A DNA stretch of 64,000 bases from Phymorhynchus buccinoides (lineage: Eukaryota; Mollusca; Gastropoda; Neogastropoda; Raphitomidae): positions 30,733,337 to 30,797,336 of the forward strand of contig CM065711.1 in assembly GCA_017654935.2 (NCBI GenBank), in the 5' to 3' direction. Shown one piece after another: positions 29,208 to 40,985 of this stretch (its first letter is position 1; each line of letters begins with the position of its first letter). The position numbers and the translations under genes were made by a program. The notes under the pieces are model-generated. The model was not told the origin of the DNA. It did not search any database and was given only the letters and a program-made list of their open reading frames with translations.

Positions 29208-29404
<197 letters not shown>

Positions 29405-29527
29405 TTCAAACCCCCACTACCGGGTTCTTCCATATATGATAAAATTAGTAAGCAGTGGGTTTAGCAAATTACTGGGTCTAAAACTTTGGATCCAGGTTTT
29501 ATTAAGGGCAGCATGCCTTTAAAAATA

Positions 29528-30722
29528 TCATGAAATAGCCCCCAAACCAGTTTGTAGGCAGGTAGGCATTTTATGTAAGAGAATGTTGGTTGGGTAAATG
29601 TTATGAAGGATTTTCCATTGCAGTTCGTGTAGTCTGACTTCCTTAGTGCATGATCGTGCAGTTAACCAAATACTGTCATCGATTTTAAATTTAAGTTTTC
29701 TGTGCCAGATGTTGGCACCACTAGGGATTATATTTTCTGGTTTTCTATTATCAAGTATTTTCTTTATGACTTTTGGAGCTGCTTTGAATATGCGGGCATC
29801 GCATTCTGGGGTATTTGTGTTATCTGTTCTGTGTTCGATATTTTTGATCCACTGCAGCCAAAGAACCGGAATTGCATTTCTTAACCCTTTCACCGCCAAA
29901 GTCGCATTTTAGCACCACAGTGATTTAGCACCTATGTCACTAAAAGGCATCAAACTGGGGTCTATTATCCAAAGACCCTATTGTCTTGGTTTTGCGAAGG
30001 AAGGTTAAGAATCCCCAATACTGCAAATGGATTGTGTTCTCTACCCAGGTAAAAAATGTAATGGACATTTTTAGCTGAAATATGGCTGGCGGTGAAAGGG
30101 TTAATGCGTTAAATTCAAAGACTGTACTTGCACTTATGTATTCTAATTTTATTTATAATTCTTCCAAATTCAGTAATCGTCTTTCGTTTAAGTTTACTAT
30201 ATATTTTATATGAATTATGCCGTTATCAGTCCATTTTTTAAAACATAATATGCTGCCTTTGTATTTGATTAAATGATTGTAGAATAATTGTTGTTCCATA
30301 ACGTTATTTTGAGTTACGTCTTCCATATTTGTATGGCATTTATTATTTAAATATATTGCTATTACTTCCTTCCAAAAATCGTTTTCAATATTGATCATAT
30401 TTATAATATCGCATGCCCTGCAGTATATTGAAAAAAATTAGTTATCTGAATATATTTTATTTAAATGTATGCTCCAATTATCATAATTGCGTGGAACAAT
30501 CTTCCGGCCCATTGCAAGTAACAATATTCTTTGTAGATCAACTACATTCGTCATCCTTATCCCCCCTGCATTGTAGTCTGATTCCATAACCCTCCGTTTT
30601 ACCTTTTCAAATGCTTTTCTGTTGCTGAGTTTTCTTTGCCATATGAATTTAGAGAATAATCTATTTATGTTAATTAGAACATGTTCAGGGATTCCGATTG
30701 CCTGCATTACATAAATTAGCGT
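29528..30722 (-). mobile_element. L1-like LINE, 3' part of ORF2
   Basis: Minus-strand frames spell the region C-terminal to the reverse transcriptase of L1/Tx1-type elements: IGIPEHVLININRLFSKFIW, then ESDYNAGGIRMTNV (30440-30720), FYNHLIKYKGSILCFKKW (30160-30395), and LHELQWKILHNIYPTNILLHKM (29528-29880). Stops, frame changes and a MITE insertion interrupt it. Its upstream end passes directly into the 17-bp minisatellite, so the catalytic domain is absent. Confidence 0.75.
29885..30100. mobile_element. piggyBac-type MITE
   Basis: 216-bp element with perfect 14-bp terminal inverted repeats (CCCTTTCACCGCCA at 29885-29898 and its complement at 30087-30100), flanked on both sides by TTAA (29881-29884 and 30101-30104). 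TTAA duplication is the signature of piggyBac-family transposases. No coding capacity. It interrupts the L1-like ORF. A diverged relative of its interior is at about 55885-56025. Confidence 0.85.
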
Positions 30723-31690
30723 TCTATCTCTCTGGTGTCTCTGTCTCTCTGGAGTTTCTGTCTCTCTGGCGTATCTGTCACTCTGGTGTTTCTGTCTCTC
30801 TGGTGTTTCTGTCTCTCTGGAGTTTCTGTCTCTCTGGAGTTTCTGTCTCTCTGGAGTTTCTGTCTCTCTGGTGTTTCTGTCACTCTGGTGTTTCTGTCTC
30901 TCTGGTGTTTCTGTCTCTCTGGTGTTTCTGTCACTCTGGTGTTTCTGTCTCTCTGGTGTTTCTGTCTCTCTGGTGTTTCTGTCTCTCTGGTGTTTCTGTC
31001 TCTCTGGTGTTTCTGTCTCTCTGGTGTTTCTGTCTCTCTGGTGTTTCTGTCTCTCTGGTGTTTCTGTCTCTCTGGTGTTTCTGTCTCTCTGGTGTTTCTG
31101 TCTCTCTGGTGTTTCTGTCTCTCTGGTGTTTCTGTCTCTCTGGTGTTTCTGTCTCTCTGGTGTCTCTGTCTCTCTGGAGTTTCTGTCTCTCTGGTGTTTC
31201 TGTCTCTCTGGTGTTTCTGTCTCTCTGGTGTTTCTGTCTCTCTGGTGTTTCTGTCTCTCTGGTGTTTCTGTCTCTCTGGTGTTTCTGTCTCTCTGGTGTT
31301 TCTGTCTCTCTGGTGTTTCTGTCTCTCTGGTGTTTCTGTCTCTCTGGTGTTTCTGTCTCTCTGGTGTTTCTGTCTCTCTGGTGTTTCTGTCTCTCTGGTG
31401 TTTCTGTCTCTCTGGTGTTTCTGTCTCTCTGGTGTTTCTGTCTCTTTGGTGTTTCTGTCTCTCTGGTGTTTCTGTCTCTCTGGTGTTTCTGTCTGGTGTT
31501 TCTGTCTCTCTGGTGTTTCTGTCTCTCTGGTGTTTCTGTCTGGTGTTTCTGTCTCTAATGGTGTTTCTGTCTCTCTGGAGTTTCTGTCTCCTTGGTGTTT
31601 CTATCTCTCTGGTGTTTCTGTCTCTCTGCGAGTTTCTGTCTCTCTGGTGTTTCTGTCTCTCTGGTGTTTCTGTCTCTATGGTGTTTGTGT
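30723..31690. repeat. 17-bp minisatellite, array 2
   Basis: More than 50 copies of the same TGTTTCTGTCTCTCTGG unit and strand as array 1, more homogeneous in the middle and variable at both ends. It is responsible for very long meaningless open frames on both strands. Confidence 0.97.
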
Positions 31691-31702
31691 TCTGTGTTTT
31701 GT

Positions 31703-32009
<307 letters not shown>

Positions 32010-32294
32010 CAAGTCAAGTCAAGTCAAAATGATCTTTATTGACGATAAAAGAGTAAGCTTGATAAAGTGTGTATGTGTGATGTGTTAAAATCAATGTTTT
32101 AAAATACACATGTGTGTGTATGTGTGTATGTGTGTGTCAAATCAAGTCAAGTCAAGTCAAAATCATCTTTATTGAGGGTTAAAGAATAAGCTGACAAAGC
32201 TATGTGTGTGTGTATGCGAGCGCAATCGCCCATGTGTGGACATTCATGATACATAGAATTCATTGGTGACATTTTTCGTTGATTTTCAACCCAG

Positions 32295-32386
32295 GTATTC
32301 CCGTTCTTTCAAATGGAACAGCGGAAGTGTCGCTTTCTACATGAACATGTGGTTCCGAGAAGCAGTTTTCTTCATCTTCCATCCAT
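32295..32386 (+). CDS. GRL101-like receptor, C-type lectin exon 2
   Basis: Acceptor TTTTCAACCCAG|G and donor CCAT|GTAAGG bound 92 bases. In the phase carried over from 28192 it reads YSRSFKWNSGSVAFYMNMWF. The FKWNSGSVAFY core is the W-x-W/D-G-S-x-x-x-Y strand of C-type lectin domains. It leaves in phase 1, and the next exon completes a Cys codon across the splice. The usual WND-type calcium-binding motif is not obvious, so sugar binding is not assured. Confidence 0.7.
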
Positions 32387-32821
32387 GTAAGGTTTACGCA
32401 GTTTTGAAATCCAGCCGTGGCATTTCATCGGCTTTTTGTGCGAGCTGCCCTCTTGGTCAGACTCTAGCTCCAACAGTCACACCCTCACAATCCGCACCTC
32501 TCCACGCTCCGTGCCATGGCCCGTTCCACTCACCGCTTGCCCTCTGGGCCACTGGACGCACCAACAATCTGCCTGTGATTCCCTCAGTGCCTGCAGGTCA
32601 TTTTGTTTTAAATCTTGAAGTTAATGTAAAAGTTTCTTTTACATTTTTACCCCACCCACCACCTCTGCCTTCACTATGTTTAAACAAATCCTTTTTTGTT
32701 TTATTTTCTTCTTTTATTTCATTTTTGTCCCCTTTTTAAAAAAGTTTTTTCCCCATTTTTTTTCTTTTTCTTTCTTTTTTATTTGCAAAGGCGGTCCTGT
32801 TTTTTTTAATGCACTCCTCTC

Positions 32822-33010
<189 letters not shown>

Positions 33011-33183
33011 TCTCTCTGTGTCTCTCTGCTGCTAAGATGGACATTCTCTCTGTGAACTCTTTAGTCTTGTTGTTGTTGTTTTTAAGAACAAAAAGCCTGG
33101 GTTTCTAAGATGGACATTTGACCTTTTAGTGTGTTGTGTACTTTTTAAGCACTCAAAACCTGGGTTTGATGTGACGCGTGCAG

Positions 33184-33386
33184 GTCATTGGATGCCCACC
33201 AGCACTGGATACAATGCCCGCTGCTCCATGCCGCAGGGCCCTTCGGTGCCGTACTTTCATTGCCCTTCCGGGGAGTTCATAGCCTACAGTCTGGTGTGTG
33301 ATCTTTGTGCAGATTGTTCTGATGGCAATGATGAGAAGTTTTGTCAGTTTCCGAAATCAATCTGCGAGAGTTGTGAGGTATTAAAG
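33184..33386 (+). CDS. GRL101-like receptor, lectin end and LDLa exon
   Basis: Acceptor GCGTGCAG|GT and donor TAAAG|GTAAGC (an alternative donor GAG|GTATTA lies 9 bases earlier in the same phase). The Cys completed across the splice and HWMPTSTGYNARC close the lectin module. CSMPQG...FHCPSGEFIAYSLVCDLCADCSDGNDEKFC is a full LDL-receptor class A repeat with the acidic DGNDE calcium cage. It ends in phase 0, matching the exon at 35792. Confidence 0.8.
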
Positions 33387-33659
33387 GTAAGCATCTTCTA
33401 TGTTGAGGTGCTAGCGTGGTCTTACGAACAAACCATCACACATTTAGGTGACGCTGCATGGGACAAACAGGCATAAGTCGCTCAGAAGCCAACCATAGTC
33501 AACCCCCCCCCCCCACACACCACACCACACGACTCTACCAATTTCATATGTAGGGCACATTCGTGTCTATTTTTATGTATTCTACCATTATCCACAGCAC
33601 GACAGACACTTTTGAATGTCCTCTTTGCTTATTTGATCATTTTTGCATCAAGTCAATAG

Positions 33660-34680
33660 AAACTAGACTACGATCAGTCTACAAGATCGGCAGACCTCAT
33701 CAAAAACTTAAAATGGCCTCTCCTGCAGACTCGACGAACTGAAGCCCGCCTCACTACTTTCTACAAATTTCATACAGGCCTTCTCACTATCAACTCGAAG
33801 CACCTTCCTACAAACTCTCCGTCAGTCCAACTCTGCATCATATGACATCCCCAGCCATAGAACTCAGTACAGAAAATCCACCTTATTTCCCCGCACTATC
33901 CCTCAGTGGAACAGTCTACCCGAGCAAGTTGCCCCCTATCAGTCACTGGATGCATTCAAAACAGCCCTCCATAAACACCTCCACCAGCCCACCCTGTCTC
34001 AGTCACCCCCCCTCCCCCCCTTGCCCCATCCTCACATCAAACTAAATTAGGGAACTAGGGGCCATAGATCAAAGTAGTGGTAAATGAAGGGCTGGAGCTG
34101 TGCCGGTCGGGGTTCGACCCCGGAGGCCGCTACGGTAGCCGGATTGGTCCTGCCTAGATACTGCGAAAGGTCTGTGGTCCTTCTCTGCATGCAACATGTG
34201 TGGCCTTACTGTCACACATGCCCCCCCCCCCCCCCCCCCCCTATTCCTCTGCATGCATCATGTGGGGCCAGAGTTTCCCCGGCTGATCCGGGGGGACTTA
34301 ACGGTCGTGCATGACACACCCCTGCATGCATCATGCGGGGCCCGGGTGTCTCCGGCTAGACCGGGGCATTTAACGGTTGTGTATGACTTTTAACTCGTCT
34401 TTCCCTCACACGTTATAAAATTGATTTCCTTAAAGTTATAAATCTATTTCACAAAATTACTATCCTTTTACATGATATAGCAAACGGAGTATCATAATAC
34501 TAAATTCCTGACTATCTTGGCTCTATCTTTTCCCAATAATATCTCATCCTATCTCACTATCTACCCTATCTTTGCTGAACTTATTTTCTTTCTTTTTCGT
34601 ACTACCCCCTAAAGTGCAGCAGAATCTTCAGCGTGATGAAGTTGGCTGCCTAAGGCGAAGAAGAAGAGAGAAGAAGAAGA
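33660..34680 (+). mobile_element. Non-LTR retrotransposon 3' remnant
   Basis: Broken plus-strand frames at 33700-33980 read LQTRRTEARLTTFYKFHTGL and, after frame changes, PQWNSLP-like and SLDAFKTALHKHL-like pieces, typical of the C-terminal end of Jockey/CR1-type ORF2. A GC-rich tail follows with two tandem copies of a TGCATGCATCATG...GGGGC unit (about 34245-34385). It ends in GCTGCCTAAGGCGAAGAAGAAG, a microsatellite-like LINE terminus. Confidence 0.6.
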
Positions 34681-35791
34681 ACAAAGATGCACAATTCTGC
34701 CTTCAGTGTTTGATTTCTACAAATGAACTATCTCGAATGTGAAACTTCAAATGGCTTTAAAACAAAAATAAATAAATACAAAAACCTAGACAAGATGTCT
34801 CAAATTCTGTTTTCTGTGTATTGACTAGCAATCTTCCCTCCATCTTGTAAAAACAAAACCCCAAAGTATGCCAAACTTCCACTGTGTCTGCTGTTCCCAT
34901 GAACTAAAAGGAAGGAATGCTTTATTCAGGAATATAGTAACCTAAATTGCAGCCTAGTTGACTACAACTAATGCAATGATGCATTTAAACCCACAGCCTT
35001 CGTCCACTGATTTCTAAGATACTGCAACGCACAAAGTCAGGGCAATAGTCAACTTCCTTTTTAATGTTACGCCCAATCTGTGAAATTGTCTATTTCATGA
35101 AATGGGCAAAATGCTTTGCCCAATTCATGAAATGGACCATTTATATGGCATTTTCAATTCCCATTCACACTGGTGTTGATAAAGGTTGATTCAACAGCAG
35201 CACACTTTTCTACATTGTATTTGCCTCGATTTGCCCCTCAACTCTATCAAATGTTGCTCTGGGACATGCCTGAGCCACATGCTGTATCAAACGTTTTATC
35301 AAATTAAGTCTGAATAAACTAATTTTAAACTCATCTATGGTGTGATTTATCGTTCGTTTGAACCAATTCTTGAGCTCTGTGTGTTAATGAAAAAAACGTT
35401 TTTCTTTCAATTGGCAATTTCACGGATTGGGCGAAACATGTACATACTGCCACACACAATGTTCCCTTTAAAGTCAGGGCAATAGCCAATTGCTTGCAGA
35501 CCTGCTGTAACATACATTGATCACTGCAGAGTTAGGGATATAGTCAGCTAACGTCTTCACTTACTGCAACATGCAATGATTTTTCGAACCTAAGCTATAC
35601 TAATTTTGTGTGAGTGAAGTACTGTAACAATTAACGATTCCTTAAAGGTCAGGGCGACAGTGAAGCAATGTGTAGAATTCTGCAGCGCGCAAGGAGGCAT
35701 TTAAAGTCAGGCCAATTACCAAGTAATATTTTGGAACACTGTAAAATAGTTCCTTGAAAATCAGGGCTTTGTTGCTTCTCTTTTCCCTCAG
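34681..35791 (+). other. Intron remainder with degenerate repeats
   Basis: No exon seen. From 35030 to 35720, phrases like AGTCAGGGCAATAGTCAAC and CTGCAACANNCAATGAT recur at irregular spacing, an old tandem repeat. Confidence 0.5.
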
Positions 35792-37756
35792 TGTGACTGG
35801 TATGAGAACAGAAAGTTCCCATCTGATTATTATGATGTTCTACCCCAGAATGTTTCACCTCCGGCTGTGGTGTATTTTGACTTCAAGGGATCATTCACGG
35901 TCATACCTCTAGCAGAAAGCATCAACAAATGTCCTGAGGGCCACTTCCAGTGCCCCAGTGACGGTTACTGTCTGCCTGTCTACGTCATTTGTAATGACGT
36001 CATCGACTGCCCTGGTCACGAAGACGAAAGTGGTTGTGCGGACCGCACGTGCACCGGCCTTTACCGATGTCGTGGGAAAGACAAAACGCCGTGTCTGCTG
36101 GTGGATCATTTGTGTGACGGCACTTTACACTGTCCCAAACATGACGATGAGAATCTATGTGATATCCCGAAGTGTCCCGAATTCTGCACGTGCTATCACT
36201 GGACCTTCCTGTGTAACAGAACTTTCCAGGTCAGTTCTTTCCCTCACCTGCGTTACCTGGATGCCAGAGGCAGTGGACTCCTTCAAGGTGACGTCGTGAA
36301 CAACGCGCTGTTGATACACCTGAGCGTACAAGCATGCAACTGGAGCAATTTAACGGACTTTGCCTTAGCCAACCTTCACAGTCTGGACCTCAGTGACAAT
36401 CTCCTGCAGGAGATCCTTGTCAAGCATTTCGCGCAGATGCTTCATTTGAGAAGACTGCAATTGGCTGGTAATCCCATAGTCAGGGTTTTCTCTGATGCGG
36501 GGCTCGTGCCTATGCCTTTCCTTCTCGTCCTCAACGTATCGCAAACACAGATAACCTCGACTAATTTGAACAGACTGACCGCTTTGCTCCCTAAGCTGGA
36601 GATACTTGATTTGTCACGGGGCAGAATCAAGACCATACAAGGACAAGATGTTCCTTCTAGTATTCGATTCCTAGACTTGCGCGGAAACCCCGTGACTGAT
36701 TTCAGTGCACACTTCATGAAAGGCATGGATCAGCTGGAACACGTCTTTGCAGACAACTTCAAGCTTTGCTGCAGCATTTTATTACCTTCCTTATTCAAAG
36801 GCGAGTGTATCGCCCCAAAAGACGAAATTTCATCCTGCAGCGATTTGCTAAACTCCAATGTATACCGGTGGGCCATTGCGGTGCTTGGAGGACTGGGAAT
36901 TGTGGGTAATCTATGCACGTTTATTTATCGATGGTGGTTTTTGGCCGATAAGTCAAAGACAGGGTTCCCTGTTTTTGTCCTCCATCTGTGTTTCTCTGAC
37001 TTGTTGATGGGAGTGTATCTCGCCCTTGTTGGCATGGCGGATCGGATGTACGGAGGGGTGTATGTCTTTAAAGAGGTGGAATGGAAGAGCAGCACCATGT
37101 GCAGTTTCACTGGGTTTGTATCGTTCGTGTCGTGCGAGGTGTCAGCTTTCCTCATTTTCCTCATCACTCTGGACAGGTTTCTGGTGATTCGCTTCCCCTT
37201 CAGCCAGGTCAGGTTCAGAGCACCGACAGCTCACGTAGCCTGCGCCCTTATCTGGGGCTGCAGCTTGATCCTGGCTTCCATCCCTCTGTTGCCTGTGACG
37301 TCTCACTGGGAGTACTACCGCCAGACAGGCATCTGCATCCCGCTGCCCATCACCCGGCACAAGTTCCCCGGCCACGCCTACTCCTTCGGCATCATGATCG
37401 TCTTCAACCTGGTCCTCTTTATTCTGATCGCCGTGGGCCAGTCCCTCATCTTCTGGTCAGTCAGGGCCAACTCCATGTCTGACCAGGGCGTGGGGGGGAC
37501 CAAGGCCGGACCCAGCGCCAAGTCCAAGGAGTTCACGGTGGCCAGACGCCTGCTGACCGTCGCCATGACGGACTTCCTGTGCTGGTTTCCCATCGGGCTG
37601 TGCGGTGTGCTGGCCTCGGTGGAGGTGCCCATCCCTGGGGAGGTGAACGTGGCCATGGCCATCCTGGTGCTGCCCCTCAACTCCACGCTCAACCCTTTCA
37701 TCTACACCATCAACGTCATGTTGGAGAAACAACAGAAGGCACGGAAACTTCCTTAA
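35792..37756 (+). CDS. GRL101-like GPCR main exon: LDLa, LRRs and 7TM
   Basis: Opens at acceptor TTCCCTCAG|TGTGAC (35791/35792) and codes 654 residues to a stop at 37756. In order: a linker (CDWYENRKFP); two LDLa repeats (about 35936-36045 and 36056-36165, each with D-x-x-D-E cages); an LRR N-cap (CPEFCTCY); five or six leucine-rich repeats (LHSLDLSDNLL, LRRLQLAGNP, LEILDLSRGRI, IRFLDLRGNP); a Cys-rich C-cap (LCCSILL...C...C); then 7TM with GNLCTFIYRW (TM1), FSDLLMGVYL (TM2), LDRFLVI after TM3 (variant DRY), DFLCWFP (TM6) and NSTLNPFIYT (TM7). This is the architecture of Lymnaea GRL101 and of relaxin-receptor-like LGRs. The ligand is unknown. Very short cytoplasmic tail. Confidence 0.92.
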   Translation, partial: CDWYENRKFPSDYYDVLPQNVSPPAVVYFDFKGSFTVIPLAESINKCPEGHFQCPSDGYCLPVYVICNDVIDCPGHEDESGCADRTCTGLYRCRGKDKTPCLLVDHLCDGTLHCPKHDDENLCDIPKCPEFCTCYHWTFLCNRTFQVSSFPHLRYLDARGSGLLQGDVVNNALLIHLSVQACNWSNLTDFALANLHSLDLSDNLLQEILVKHFAQMLHLRRLQLAGNPIVRVFSDAGLVPMPFLLVLNVSQTQITSTNLNRLTALLPKLEILDLSRGRIKTIQGQDVPSSIRFLDLRGNPVTDFSAHFMKGMDQLEHVFADNFKLCCSILLPSLFKGECIAPKDEISSCSDLLNSNVYRWAIAVLGGLGIVGNLCTFIYRWWFLADKSKTGFPVFVLHLCFSDLLMGVYLALVGMADRMYGGVYVFKEVEWKSSTMCSFTGFVSFVSCEVSAFLIFLITLDRFLVIRFPFSQVRFRAPTAHVACALIWGCSLILASIPLLPVTSHWEYYRQTGICIPLPITRHKFPGHAYSFGIMIVFNLVLFILIAVGQSLIFWSVRANSMSDQGVGGTKAGPSAKSKEFTVARRLLTVAMTDFLCWFPIGLCGVLASVEVPIPGEVNVAMAILVLPLNSTLNPFIYTINVMLEKQQKARKLP

Positions 37757-37985
37757 CCCTTTCATCTACACCGTCAACGTTGTGTGAGAAACAACAGAAG
37801 GCACTTCCTTATTTCAAACCGTCAACGTTAAAACAACAGAAGGCACAGAAACGTCCTTTATCTTTTAATCTACACCGTCAACATCGTTCTGATGAAACAA
37901 CACAAGGAAGCTTCCTTAACCCTTTCATCTACACTGTCAACATCGTGCTGGAGAAACAGCACAAGGCATGGAAACTTCGTTAACC
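37757..37985 (+). repeat. Tandem partial copies of the TM7-tail coding segment
   Basis: The stretch that encodes NPFIYT...EKQQKARKL (about 37689-37756) is followed by three or four diverged copies of about 60-80 bases, each with a CATCTACACCGTCAAC-like core and GAAACAACA-AGGCA. The last copy (37916-37982) again reads NPFIYTVNIVLEKQHKAWKL then stop. They lie behind the stop codon, so in the 3' UTR or flank. Confidence 0.85.
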
Positions 37986-38039
37986 CATTCGCTTCCATGC
38001 ACGCGTCACGCAAGTGTAACGTTATCCAAAGCAAGTGGA

Positions 38040-38700
38040 ACGTGGTATATTATACCAGCCTGGGGCACAGAAAGACAACGAATTATAATGCACACACATT
38101 ATGCAACGTTCAAACGTTCAAACATTCAAACATTCAAACGGTGAAATCCAAGGTACACCAAGAATATGTTATGTCATACCCGCCTGGGGCACAGAAAGAT
38201 CACACACATAATGCACACGTTCAAACATTCAAACATTCAAACGGTGAAATCCATACCCGCCTGGGGGCACAGAAAGACAACGTATTATAATGCACACACA
38301 TAATGCAAAACATTCAAACGGTGAAATGTAAGGTACACGTGGAATTCAAACGAATTATAATGCACACACATAATGCAACATTCAAACGTTCGTTCAAACA
38401 TTCAAATGGTGAAATGTAAGGTACACGTGGTTCAAACATTCAAATGATGAAATCCAAGGTACACGTAGAATATGTTATGTCATACCCGCCCGGGGCACAG
38501 AAAGACAACGTATTATAATGCACACACATAATGCAACGTTCAAACGTTCAAACATTCAAACATTCAAACGGTGAAATCCAAGGTACACGTAGAATATGTT
38601 ATGTCATGCCCGCCTGGGGCACAGAAAGACAACGTATATGCACACACATAATGCAGCATTCAAACGTCGGAATCCAAGGTACGGGATAATGCTGGAGAAA
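38040..38700. repeat. ~120-170 bp minisatellite downstream of GRL101-like gene
   Basis: About five variable copies of CCGCCTGGGGCACAGAAAGA, ATTATAATGCACACACATAA, then a CAAACATT run and GGTGAAATCCAAGGTACACG. Internal CAAACATT copy number varies. Confidence 0.9.
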
Positions 38701-38956
38701 GAGCACGACATGTGAAAGCTTTATTTCGCTACCATGCAGTCTTCACGTCAAGCGAATTCAAATCAAGCTTACTTCATTATCTCCAAAAGCAAAATCAACA
38801 ATAACAACAATAAACAAATGCATCAAGTAAGTTGGAGAAAAAGAAACATTACGCATATAAAACGCATTAATAATATGAAAACAAATAGTGATAACGTTGA
38901 TGAATGAAAAATTCGAGAGAAGATGGATGGTGCTATTAAAGCTTTTATTTGGTATT

Positions 38957-39456
38957 NNNNNNNNNNNNNNNNNNNNNNNNNNNNNNNNNNNNNNNNNNNN
39001 NNNNNNNNNNNNNNNNNNNNNNNNNNNNNNNNNNNNNNNNNNNNNNNNNNNNNNNNNNNNNNNNNNNNNNNNNNNNNNNNNNNNNNNNNNNNNNNNNNNN
39101 NNNNNNNNNNNNNNNNNNNNNNNNNNNNNNNNNNNNNNNNNNNNNNNNNNNNNNNNNNNNNNNNNNNNNNNNNNNNNNNNNNNNNNNNNNNNNNNNNNNN
39201 NNNNNNNNNNNNNNNNNNNNNNNNNNNNNNNNNNNNNNNNNNNNNNNNNNNNNNNNNNNNNNNNNNNNNNNNNNNNNNNNNNNNNNNNNNNNNNNNNNNN
39301 NNNNNNNNNNNNNNNNNNNNNNNNNNNNNNNNNNNNNNNNNNNNNNNNNNNNNNNNNNNNNNNNNNNNNNNNNNNNNNNNNNNNNNNNNNNNNNNNNNNN
39401 NNNNNNNNNNNNNNNNNNNNNNNNNNNNNNNNNNNNNNNNNNNNNNNNNNNNNNNN
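38957..39456. other. Assembly gap (500 N)
   Basis: Exactly 500 N. Flanked on the right by a 38-bp minisatellite, which probably caused the gap. Confidence 1.
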
Positions 39457-39765
39457 TTGTCCTGTCTTCAGTTAGTCCACACGGCTGGTAAATTGGCTTC
39501 AGTATGCTACCACGGCTGGTCCAACTGGTCCTGTCTTCAGTGATGTCCACACAGCTGGTCCACTTGTCCTGTCTTCAGTGATGTCCACACGGCTGGTCCA
39601 CTTGTCCTGTCTTCAGTGATGTCCACACGGCTGATCAACTTGTCCTGTCTTCAGTGATGTCCACACGGCTAGTCAACTTGTCCTGTCTTCAGTGATGTCC
39701 ACACAGCTAGTCAACTTGTCCTGTCTTCAGTGATGTCCACACGCCTGGTCAACTTGTCCTGTGCT
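39457..39765. repeat. 38-bp minisatellite
   Basis: About eight copies of a unit containing CCTGTCTTCAGTGATGTCCA and CACGGCTGGTCNACTTGT. The array abuts the assembly gap and so may be longer. Confidence 0.93.
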
Positions 39766-40625
39766 ACTGCATTCACCGCAAGGGAGATGGGGGATTCCAT
39801 CCTGTCTGAAATCATACAAATCCACCTTGATATTTAGAGTTTTCACACATACAAAGTGTACAGGAGTCATTCAAGCTGTTGAAAAACTGTTTGCCTATTT
39901 TGTTAATGAAGCATAGTCAAGTTTAATGCATATTTCTAAAGCTCTAGGTATAAAAAAACCTGTTGCAAATCAATTTTGAATTTTTTTATTTGTAAAAGAA
40001 AGCGGTTTTCACAGAATTCCTTAAGGTGGCAGGCCTAGCTGAAATATAACCAAAATATGTGTTCAAAAGTTATTAATTTAAAGGAAAATTTTGTGTTGTC
40101 GGGCAAGTGAGAAAAATAAAGTTTACCTGAGACCCATATTCAGCTAGGCCTGACGCTTAAAAAAATAAACTCAAGGCTACCCTGTTCTCCCTGAAAATGT
40201 TAAATCCACACACAGACAAAAGGTGTTTTTTTGTGACGGCGAAAAGATAAAAACTGAAAATATTTTACAATGAAGGATTTTTTTTTAACAAAGGACTTTT
40301 TTCTATTATAAGAGTTCCAATGAAAACCACCTTTATTCTTTTTTAACTTTTTTAAGGAACTAACAAGCATCTGGAAAAAATTCTTGTTCTGAACTTTCAT
40401 CAGTTGAGCATGATTATTAAAAACTTTCATGAAAAAATTTGTTGGTGACTTGCAATTGTTTGGTCTTGCCCTATATATTTTTTATAACGAAGTTGAGTGC
40501 GCTATCTTGCTCAGTACTGTATTAAAAAAAAATCCCCAGATGAGACTTCAAACTGAGGTACCCGTTGCGAACGCCTGCCACAATGTCTTGCACAAATATC
40601 ATGTATTAGGTGCTTTAAAGTCACA
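39766..40625. other. Intergenic, no gene seen
   Basis: A/T-rich unique-looking sequence with no exon-like frame. Confidence 0.5.
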
Positions 40626-40629
40626 GAGG

Positions 40630-40985
40630 CGTCTCTGTAAAATTCGGGTTGCTCCCAACTGGAGAGCGTCGCAGCCAGAGAGGCCGAGCCACCCATTTTT
40701 AAAAAAAAATGTGCGATGATGCGATTTTTCGCGTCACTGATGAGGGGGGGTGAGTAGTAAATTTTTGACCACATGACAACTTTTTCGTTGCCACTGGGTT
40801 TAAACGTATGGTAAGTGTCCATGGGCACACGGGACCTCATTTTATCGTCTCATCCGAAAGACTCCATGTTCAGACCATTAAGGCCTAGTGCAGAATGAGA
40901 GGAAAAAATCCCCTGTACCCGGTTTTGAAACTCGGGTTTACTTGACACAAGGCAAAACGCGCTACCACTGTGCCACTCTACACCA
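40630..40985 (-). mobile_element. tRNA-derived SINE, copy 2
   Basis: The minus-strand head GTGGCACAGTGGTAGCGCG (A box) and GAGTTTCAAAACCGGG (degenerate B box) are followed by a body ending near GAGCAACCCGAATTTTAC. This end matches the end of the SINE at 27565-27930. More decayed than copy 1. Confidence 0.65.
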
